Below, piece by piece: positions 56,605 to 64,000 of a DNA stretch of 64,000 nucleotides. The notes below the pieces were generated by a model. That model saw nothing but the letters and a program-made list of their open reading frames with translations, did not search any database and was not told the DNA's origin. Within the stretch, counting starts at the first letter, position 1. Every line of letters begins with the position of its first letter. The stretch lies in the NCBI GenBank assembly GCA_013400115.1, contig VXBP01003402.1, forward strand, positions 310,001 through 374,000. The letters are read 5' to 3'. The DNA comes from Rhinopomastus cyanomelas. Taxonomy: Eukaryota > Chordata > Aves > Bucerotiformes > Rhinopomastidae. Position numbers and translations under genes: made by a program.

Positions 56605-56777
56605 ATGGAGCGGCTGGAGCGGGTTTCACGCTGGCTGCGGGCCGCGCTGTGTGCCGGGCGGGGCCGGCGCAGGCTGCTACCGCTGCTGGTGGGCATCGTA
56701 CTGCTGGGGTCCGCCCTCAAGGACAGCGAGCTGGTGCCCGACACTCCCCTGCGAAACAAGCGCAACCCGCTCAACAT
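56605..56777 (+). CDS. FITM2: FITM2 coding exon 1
   Basis: 173 bp encoding MERLERVSRWLRAALCAGRG then RRRLLPLLVGIVLLGSALKD and the NKRNPLN motif conserved with human NKRNVLN. It ends AACAT before donor GTGAGG. An in-frame stop follows immediately (TGA), so the unspliced message would encode only about 58 residues. Confidence 0.95.
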
Positions 56778-59661
56778 GTGAGGAGGGGCGCGGGAAGGGA
56801 CGGGGTGGGGTCCCGCAGGGCAACGGGAGTGGAATGGAGCTGGGCCAGGCCGGGCCGGGCCGGGCCGGGCCGCGCAGTGGAGAGGGACCTACGGGGAGCT
56901 GCGGAGACCTTTGGTGTGGCAGCGCGGTGCTGGGGGGCGGAGGGGCGAGTAGGCCGGGGCCAGGCCCTGGGAGCGGGTTCTTTGCGGGGGGACAGGGACT
57001 GCGTGAGGTGACACTGACAGGCGGTGAGAAACGGCTGCAGGGCCGGTGTGGGAGGTGTGGTGGTGGAAATGGCTTGTGGTAGATTTCCTGGCCTTAGCGC
57101 CCGCTGTAGTCTGCAGGGCTGGAAGGTTTCAGAGCAGCTGGAGTGTCCTGCTCAGAGTTTAGTGGAAAAGAGGTAAAAGGGACTTTCTTCCTTCTGTAGC
57201 TCCCAGCTAACTCCTCGTACTTGAGTAAACTGAGTGACTGAACTGATGTAACAGCAAGCTGAATAGTCTTCCAGTGTCTTTTGGCAGAGTTACTGCCATC
57301 CCTCTCTACTACTTAGGCAATGATTTACCTGGCTTAGTAATTTCTAACTACTTTTGAAGGGTATGAGGAAGACAACGAGCTGGCACAGTGCACGTATATG
57401 TTCCCTGCTGCTTTACCATCACATCATAAAGCTTAAGGTGCTTTTTGTCCTGTGGCTCAGGGACTTTTGTACTTTATTGATTTGAATCTGTCATTTGGTG
57501 ATGAGTGGAAGAGGACCTGCTTTTAGTATCATTGCAGAGAAGGATTGGCAGGAACAGCTAGTGAGATTGGTCTTACAGTAAGAGCATGGTGTGTTTCAGC
57601 TCTCCCTTTTCAAGGAAAGGAAGGTAATTTGTACTGACAGTTGCTGAAACACTTCTCCCCACCCCCAAATTACTTTCCTGCTGATTTGCTGGTAGGAGTT
57701 ATGTTAACAGCCTTTTTCTCCTTTTAACTATCTCAATAAAAAAAGGGGATAGTTTTAATTACAGTTTCATGGTGGCAGCTATAGTTGTCACACAGATGCC
57801 ACTTCTAGTCTAAAGAGAAGAATAAAGGAGCTGCTCCTTAAAATTCTGGGCAAGGCCCTGGCAGGTTTTGTTAGGTCCATAATGGAGATACAGAACTCTA
57901 TTGGTTTTGTTTTTGATGCTGAGGTGATGATTACGTGGTGACTCCGTGTGTCTAGCTATAGCTCAGCTGTGGACCAGATTTTGTCCGTCTGTTTTTTCAA
58001 GCAAAGATCTGAGTGCTGATGGGGCTTCACAGTTCCCTTCTCCCACCAGCAGATAGGAAGCTGCACTGGTAGGTGCTGATGGGAGAAATGAGATAGTAGA
58101 TTGTGGTCTTAATTCATTAGTAAATTTACTTGCGTATGTTCCACTTCAGATTCTGAGAAGAGGACTGAATTACGCAATACTGTCTCCTGAAAAATGGTAT
58201 CATAGAATCATAGAATCACTACGGACTGGAAGGGACCTCGAAAGATCATCTAGTCCAATCCCCCTGCCACAGCAGGATCACCTAGACCAAGTCACACAGG
58301 AACACATCCAGGCGGGCCTTGAACATCTCCACAACCTCCCTGGGCAGCCTGTTCCAGTGCAGCACCTCATGAGCCACTTCAGTGTTTTACAGGCAGCACA
58401 GATTTTCAAGGCAGAGAGTGGAGTTAGAGATGGAAGGATTTGTGTCTGCCAAGGGAAGGCTCTCACAAACTGGGAGGACAGCAAAGGAACAAAGAGATTG
58501 AGCTTCTTCACGTATTTCATACAGTGATGATGGAGGAAAAGGGCTGATTACAGGAAAGTGTGAGCCCTTCAGGCTGTATTATCCAGTATTAAAAGGAGCA
58601 TGTAAAGGGCTTTGAAAGCAAAGATAATTGAGATGGAGAAAGAGAGTCAGAGAAGGGGTTACTGTGGTCAGGGTGGCAAGCTAAAAATACATTCTTCACA
58701 GCTGTATTTTGTATAGGGCAGAGTTGAGCGGCTGTGTAGGATAAAAACAATTGCAAAACAACTGCACATCTGTTGCAAGTCTGAGCGAAGGCCCTCAGTC
58801 TGAGGGAACTGCCTGAGTAGCAGCTGAAATACCTATTGCAGGAAGTATTCAGAGTGGAGTGAAATAGTGTGGAGGGGGTTAAGATTTTAGCTATGCTTTG
58901 CTTTGGAGGGAGGGCACAAGTGTCTGCTTTAGATGGTTCTGAACACTGAACTTGAAAACCTACCTCTGCTCCTGTCAAGTTTCACACCTGTGTGTTCCTC
59001 TTGGGTTTTCTTTGGCAGGTATTTTGTGAAGATGGCTTGGGCATGGACGTTGTGGCTTCTACTGCCCTTCATCACACTAACCACCTACCAGTTTGCCAAG
59101 ACCAAGCTCCTCTGTGGTCCCACAAAGAGTATTTTGATGGTGCTGCGGCGTCTCAGTGCACTGCTGGTGGGCACTGCCATCTGGTACGTCTGCACGGGAC
59201 TCTTCATCTATATTGAGAATCTCACTGGCACATGCACTGCCTCAGCTAAAGTCAGTGAGCCTCTCCGGGTCTATGCCACCAAGCAGGAATGCCACCAGGA
59301 CAACGGCATCTGGAATGGTTTTGATATCTCGGGTCACTGTTTCCTGCTCTCGTACTGTGCACTGATGATTGTGGAGGAGGTGGCTGTGCTGGAAGGCTTG
59401 TCCATAGACCAGAACTCTAAGCTGCGTGTTGTGATCAACAGCCTGTTTGTTTCCTTGTGTTTTCTCACTGTGATCTGGGTGTTCATGTTTCTCTGCACTG
59501 CTCTGTATTTCCATGACTTCAGTCAGAAACTCCTCGGTGCACTGATTGGTGTGTCAGCTTGGTATGGGACATACAGGGTCTGGTACTTGAAACCCTTTTC
59601 TCCTGGACTGCCTTTGCCAAATATACCTTTGAGTTCGAAGAAATACAGCTATAGCAGATAA
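56605..59661 (+). CDS. FITM2: Fat storage-inducing transmembrane protein 2 (FIT2)
   Basis: ER membrane protein of the FIT family (fatty acyl-CoA diphosphatase / lipid phosphatase-related) needed for normal lipid droplet budding and ER homeostasis. Two coding exons, 56605-56777 and 59019-59661, joined AT|G to give NPLNMYFVK; 271 residues against 262 in human as I recall. About six hydrophobic segments are visible (roughly 24-38, 62-82, 102-124, 164-183, 196-220, 228-246). The two family histidines are present: H164 in FDISGH and H223 in YFHDFSQK, nine positions later than human H155 and H214. An N-glycosylation sequon is at N125. The ATG has G at -3 and +4. The gene faces away from R3HDML on the opposite strand, from a CpG-island promoter. 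Confidence 0.96.
56851..56872 (+). repeat. (GGGCC)n pentamer repeat, potential G-quadruplex
   Basis: Four to five tandem CGGGC units give four GGG runs spaced by two Cs at 56852-56869, 75 bp downstream of the FITM2 exon 1 donor on the non-template strand. Confidence 0.8.
58198..58383 (-). repeat. CR1 LINE 3' end in the FITM2 intron
   Basis: Starts with TATCATAGAATCATAGAATC, then GGACTGGAAGGGACCTCGAA, CATCTAGTCCAATCCCCCTG and CTGGGCAGCCTGTTCCAGTG. It looks little diverged, so it may be a relatively young insertion, antisense to FITM2. Confidence 0.94.
59019..59661 (+). CDS. FITM2: FITM2 coding exon 2 and stop
   Basis: Acceptor TTTCTTTGGCAG, then YFVKMAWAWTLWLLLPFITL through FDISGHCFLLSYCALMIVEE, FMFLCTALYFHDFSQK and LKPFSPGLPL, ending KKYSYSR and TAA at 59659-59661. 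It carries most of the membrane segments and both active-site histidines. Confidence 0.96.
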
Positions 59662-61772
59662 AAAAAGCTTCTAAAGTTTGGTATGCTGTTCTCAGTACTG
59701 GAGTAGCTGAGTGTAGGAATGGTTATGGTATTTCCACTGTAAGGAGCAAGCTGATGGTCCGGAGGAAATCAAATTTTTACTAGCCAACATGTGGCTAGCA
59801 GGTAGCAGTGAGCTTCTTCCCTGGGAGGAAAAAACCCCCAACATTGCAATTTGAAGATGTTTGTTCTCATTTAGGAACTGTTGACTGGTGGTATCAGCAA
59901 AGAAATTAGAAAGTGGACCTGTTTCTTTTACTAATAAAAGAAGGGGCAGATCCAAGGCTGACAGAGGCCTTTGCTATTGAAGATCTTGACTGATCTCAAA
60001 GTATTCCTCTCCTTAAGTTATTTATGTCAAAATACTGCCAGTGATGAAACCTTGTGTTTGTTTTTCTACATACTCCTGTTTGTATTGCCTTATGGGAAAG
60101 CTCTGCCAGGGACAGTGCTGCTAAGCATTGCCACAATATCACTACTCATTAAAGCAGCATGTTAGATCTGTTGTGAAACTAGAACATCTCACGTTGTCAA
60201 ATCTCAAATAGCACTGCCTGGCTACAAAGGCAGCGCTATTGAGCTGTCTGCAAAGAGTAAATCTAAGGTGTAATGTCTTAAGCATACTGACTTGCCTGCT
60301 TTTTGAAAAGGAAACTTGAGAAATAAGCCTTAACTTTCTCCTTAGGTGAAGTAGCTCTAATAATACTTTTGCAATTTTATTCTTGACAAAAAAACAACAG
60401 CAAAAAAGAAATTCCTTCCAGTTTTGTACAAATTTTAATATGAGAATTTGAGTTTCTCTTTTTAAATCTTAGAGGAGTTGCTGGTGCGTTTTTTCTAGAA
60501 GAACAATGAGATTCTGGTGGTAGGAACAAGTTAACCTGCTGTTTCGTGATTAGAGTGCTGGGTAATGAATGAAATGCGTTGTTTATCCTAAGAGCTGTGA
60601 AGCAGTGTGCTTGGAGCAATATTTATTCTGTTTTTTAGCAATATCAATAAGCTGCTTAATTTTGATTGCACATAAAGCTGTGGCCACTTATGATGTGGCT
60701 GAATAAAGCACTGCTGTTGTGTAACGAATAGGTATGAGGTGAGATGGGTTTTGCCCCATCTTGTCAGTCAGACCTGCAACATCGTTTTTATCTCAAACAG
60801 CTTTTTATTATTTCATAGAGGCTTATTCCTGACACAATTGCACAAGATTGGTTTGGCTGTTGTAGTGATGAATGAGGCGGCCAGAAAGGGCTGAGGGCAG
60901 GGCTGTGGGTTGTGTCAGCTCGGCTGAGAGCGATGTGGTCTGGCTGTAGCATCTCGGCACTTTTCTGGCATCTCGACAGCTCTCTCCCAGCTAGACAGTG
61001 GTAGCAGTTGCAGTAAATGCAGCAGCGTTAGCTCCACGTATATGTCCTGCCTCAGAGTGTAGGGCTGAATTCCACCTGAATTTCCATTGAGTTCAGTGAC
61101 AAAGGTGGGAGTCGTCATGCAACCTTAGGAACTACAGAGCACCTCTTGGAAAGAAGCTATTTTGGGAGGTTTTGTATTTTCTGTCCAGCACCTCCTTTTG
61201 TTTTTTCATTAAATTGCCTTTTAAGCTGACTCTTTGGAAAAAGTGTGCTGATTAACTCATATTGGGTTTAACTAAATGTATTTAAACAATGCAAGTTAAT
61301 TTGCAGACATTCTTTTGATGTACTGTAAGCCTGCTCCCAATAGAGTTAAGCTAGACCGCAAGCCTCTTCCACCAAGAAAAAGGATTATATGCCCAGAGGG
61401 TTGTCTGATTAATTTCATTAAGTTTCTATTTCAGGTTATCTTTATGTGACTTTGTTACATAGACAGAGTCCTTGCAGTAGGAAATCTTACTTATTTAAAC
61501 CAACTGACAGGCTGAAATGATGCTCAGTTTGACAAATGTATTGTGAAATCACTATATGGATGTTCTCTGTTTCTAATCAGTGTCATAGAAAACTTTTATT
61601 TGCAAATAATGTTGGGATACGGTTGTTCTCAAACCTTTTATTTAAATCAATGAAAAACTCTTGAAAGGTATTACTGTCTGTGTCTTTTGATTGTGTTTCT
61701 GATGCCTGTAACTCTCTTCCTTGAGGGATCCGCACTCCAGTTTGTGGCTGCTGAGAGGTATGGTCAGCCTGA
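59662..61772 (+). other. FITM2: FITM2 3' UTR and downstream sequence
   Basis: Two AATAAA signals lie downstream of the stop, at 59933-59938 and 60702-60707. The second is followed by a GT-rich stretch (CTGCTGTTGTGTAAC), so a UTR of about 1.05 kb is plausible. After that, sequence to 61772 shows no recognised feature. Confidence 0.6.
60702..60707 (+). terminator. FITM2: Candidate polyadenylation signal of FITM2
   Basis: AATAAA about 1.04 kb after the stop with a GT-rich element following within 20 bp. An alternative upstream signal is at 59933-59938, which would give a UTR of under 300 bp. Confidence 0.5.
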
Positions 61773-63235
61773 CAGAATCACAGAATGTTAGGCATTGGAT
61801 GGGACCTCGAAAGATCCTCTAGTCCAATACCCCTGCCACAGCAGGATTACCTAGACTAAGCTGCACAGGAACATATCCAGACAGGTCTTAAACGTCTCCA
61901 GAGGAGACTCCACAACACCCCTTGCCAGCTGTTCCAATGCTCCATTACCCTCAGTGTGAAGAAGTTCCTTCTGATACTTGTATGGAATGTCCTATATTCC
62001 AGCTTACACCCATTGCCCGTTGTCCTATCACTAGATGACTCTGAGAAGAGCCTGGCTCCATACTCCTGACGTCCACCCTTCACATATTTCTAGACATTAA
62101 TGAGATCACTCCTGTCTCCTCCAAGCTGAAGAGACCAAGCTCCCTTAGCCTTTCCTCATAAAGGAGCTGTTCCACTTCCTTCATCATCCTTGTTGCTCTA
62201 CACTGGACTCCCTCCAGCAGCTCTGTGTTTTTCTTGAGCTGAGGGGCCCAGAACTGGACATAATATTCCAGATGTAGTCTCACTGGGGGACAAAAACCTC
62301 TCTCCATCTGCTAACCACCCCCCTTCTGATCAACCCCAGGATGCTATTGGCCCTCCTGGCACATTGCTGGTCATCCTGTGGTCCACCAGGATCCCCAAGT
62401 CCCTTTCTCCTGCACTGCTCTCCAACATGTAACTCCCCAGCCTATACTGGTATCTGGGGTTGTTCTTGCCCAGATGCAAGACTCTACACTGCCTTGTTAT
62501 ATTTCATCACATTTCTCTCTGCCCAGCTCTCCAGCCTGTCCAGGTCTCGCTGAACGGCAGCACAGTCTGCTGGGGTGTCAGTGACACCACTCAGCTTTAT
62601 GTCATCAGCAAACTTGCTGACAGTGCACCCTAGTCCCTCATCCAAGTCATCAATTAATAGGTCCCAGCACCGACCCCTGGGGCACTCCACTAGATACAGG
62701 CNNNNNNNNNNNNNNNNNNNNNNNNNNNNNNNNNNNNNNNNNNNNNNNNNNNNNNNNNNNNNNNNNNNNNNNNNNNNNNNNNNNNNNNNNNNNNNNNNNN
62801 NNNNNNNNNNNNNNNNNNNNNNNNNNNNNNNNNNNNNNNNNNNNNNNNNNNNNNNNNNNNNNNNNNNNNNNNNNNNNNNNNNNNNNNNNACCCACCTCAT
62901 TCAGCAGGGGGCCTATATTGCCTCTAGTTTTAGTTTTACCTGCAATGTATTTGAAGAAGCCCTTTTTGTTGCCCTTGGCCTCTCTTGCAAGGTTTAATTC
63001 CAAAGAGGCCTTGGCTTTTCTAGTTGTTCCCTACATTCTCTTACCAGAGCCTTATAATCACCTCAAGTGGCCACCCCCTCCTTCCATGACCTATAGGCTT
63101 TCTTCTTCAGTTTGCCCAGTAGCTCCCTGTTTAACCACACACATCTTCTGGTTCCCTTCCTTGACTTCTTTCCTGATGGAATGCTCTTGTCTTGTGCTTC
63201 AAAGAAGTGGTCTTTGAATGTTAACCAGCTACCCT
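61773..63235 (-). repeat. CR1 LINE, about 1.5 kb with part of the reverse transcriptase, interrupted by an N gap
   Basis: The 3' tip is at 61773 (CAGAATCACAGAATG). Reading upstream on the minus strand one meets ORF2 C-terminal wording, then reverse-transcriptase motifs: SGVPQGSVLGPI (near 62652-62690) and FADDIKL, the active-site box (near 62595-62615). A frameshift separates them. Beyond the N gap (62702-62889) comes NLAREAKGNKKGFFKYIAGK. The frameshift means no functional ORF2. Confidence 0.93.
62702..62889. other. Assembly gap of 188 N
   Basis: Run of N inside the CR1 copy. CR1 reverse-transcriptase sequence on both sides indicates that the missing bases are CR1 ORF2. Confidence 0.98.
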
Positions 63236-63559
63236 GAGTACCCTACCCCATGGGTATGCTTCCTCACTCTTGAACAAGAAGCTGAAAGTTGCAGTTTTTC
63301 TGTTCACATCTCTGCCATCACTTTTATCTGAATTTCTTCCCTCTCTTGAAACACTTTGACCATTAAAATCAGAATGCAGCCTGTCTGATGGAATTGCTGC
63401 CCAGGAGAAGCCATGCTGCAAGTGGCTGCATTTAATGCCAAAGACACCAACCACCTGTCAGCAGGAGGTACTGACGTGTTCCTGTTCTTCTGCTAAAGAT
63501 TGCATTTTCCTGTTTTGTAGTCAGGTCCAAAAGACAGTAACTGGAACCACAAGGAACAC
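63236..63559. other. Sequence between two CR1 copies
   Basis: About 320 bp in which I recognise nothing. Confidence 0.6.
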
Positions 63560-63745
63560 TCGGTCTTTTTCCTGGAACAGGCTGCCCAGCGAGGTTGTGG
63601 AGTTTCCTTCTCTGGAGCCTTTCCAGCCATGTCTGGATGTATTTCTGAGTGATCTGCCCTAGTTTTGGTCTTCTCTGTCGGAGGGATTGGACTTGATGAT
63701 TTTTGGAGGTCCTTTCAAACTCTGACATTGTGATTTTGTGGAGTT
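63560..63745 (+). repeat. CR1 LINE 3' end, diverged
   Basis: GGAACAGGCTGCCCAGCGAG, GGAGTTTCCTTCTCTGGAGC, GGATTGGACTTGATGATTTT and TGACATTGTGATTTTGTG follow the CR1 3' order in sense orientation. It is older than the neighbouring copy and convergent with it. Confidence 0.88.
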
Positions 63746-64000
63746 TTTCTCCTGTACGTGCCGAGCTGGCTTTCTATGTCTGTAGAGTTATCTGGGGAAT
63801 TTTGTTCTCCAACATCTTCCTGACTTATTACTACTTACAGTAGAGATCAGCTGAGTTTTCACTGCTTCTGTGGAGCCTGTTCTGTGAGGCCTGTGCCCTG
63901 GTACTGTCCTAAAAGCAGCGCCTGAGACCTGTCTTGGTGCCTTAAACACTGGGGCCAGCAAGGAAAGGGCTCTTGGCTAGAATACAGTGAGAAGATTCAC
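63746..64000. other. Window end
   Basis: About 255 bp with no recognised feature. The next gene expected by synteny (GDAP1L1) has no exon visible here. Confidence 0.6.

Larger units (their letters stand above)
56295..57060 (+). promoter_or_regulatory. FITM2: CpG island promoter of FITM2
   Basis: Very GC- and CpG-rich sequence starts right after the CR1 tails, runs through the first exon and fades in the intron. Transcription probably starts between about 56500 and 56600, without a TATA box. The core holds GGGGCGGGGCG-type SP/KLF boxes near 56522. Confidence 0.75.
56778..59018 (+). other. FITM2: FITM2 intron
   Basis: 2.2 kb. The first 280 bp are still CpG-rich and contain a (GGGCC)n stretch at 56851-56872; a CR1 fragment lies at 58198-58383. 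Nothing else recognised. Confidence 0.9.

Noticed and set aside
56456..57082. Long plus-strand frames of 180-208 codons across FITM2 exon 1
   Set aside because: They are CpG-island shadows in other frames. The correct frame is fixed by the NKRNPLNM|YFVK join.
59662..64000. GDAP1L1 exons expected downstream of FITM2 by synteny
   Set aside because: No minus-strand frame with GDAP1-like sequence was found. Either the gene lies beyond the window or its 3' UTR here is not recognisable.

Overview
This is a stretch of avian (bird) nuclear DNA. The evidence is eukaryotic split genes with GT-AG introns, many CR1 LINE fragments ending in the avian CR1 tail, an ancient MIR fragment, compact introns and a CpG-island promoter. 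The species cannot be fixed from the sequence. Assembly marks are a 188-base run of N at 62702-62889 and a single N at 44825.

Three protein-coding genes were recognised, in the order HNF4A - R3HDML - FITM2, the order I recall for human 20q13 but inverted. HNF4A (minus strand) covers roughly the first half. Seven shared coding exons lie between 22 and 11023, followed upstream by the P1-specific first exon 1A (14495-14609) and, about 18 kb further, the P2-specific first exon 1D (32438-32486). Each alternative first exon has an HNF1-like motif about 200 bp upstream of its ATG. The exons after 22, which encode the F domain, lie outside the window. R3HDML (minus, 34232-37837, five coding exons, 253 aa) encodes a secreted CAP-family protein. 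It probably has an extra non-coding first exon ending at 38521, with a combined HNF4/FOXA-like motif beside it. FITM2 (plus, 56605-59661, two coding exons, 271 aa) encodes the ER lipid-droplet biogenesis protein and starts in a CpG island.

The rest is intronic or intergenic. It holds CR1 fragments in both orientations, two minisatellites in the P2-P1 intron of HNF4A, and a pair of related retroviral LTRs in inverted, head-to-head orientation (48835-49477 minus, 50677-51355 plus), each still followed by a primer-binding-site-like sequence. There is also an AT-rich tract, a likely assembly duplication around the single N, and a CpG-retaining island in the R3HDML-FITM2 interval. A 1.5 kb CR1 copy downstream of FITM2 keeps reverse-transcriptase motifs but is frameshifted and interrupted by the N gap.

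Functionally, HNF4A is a liver, gut and pancreas transcription factor and FITM2 acts in lipid storage. The HNF4-like motif at the R3HDML promoter would fit regulation by its neighbour, but that is inference. I saw no novel multi-gene system. The most unusual signals are the inverted LTR pair with one patch of perfect identity, the R3HDML promoter motif, and the CpG-rich intergenic element.
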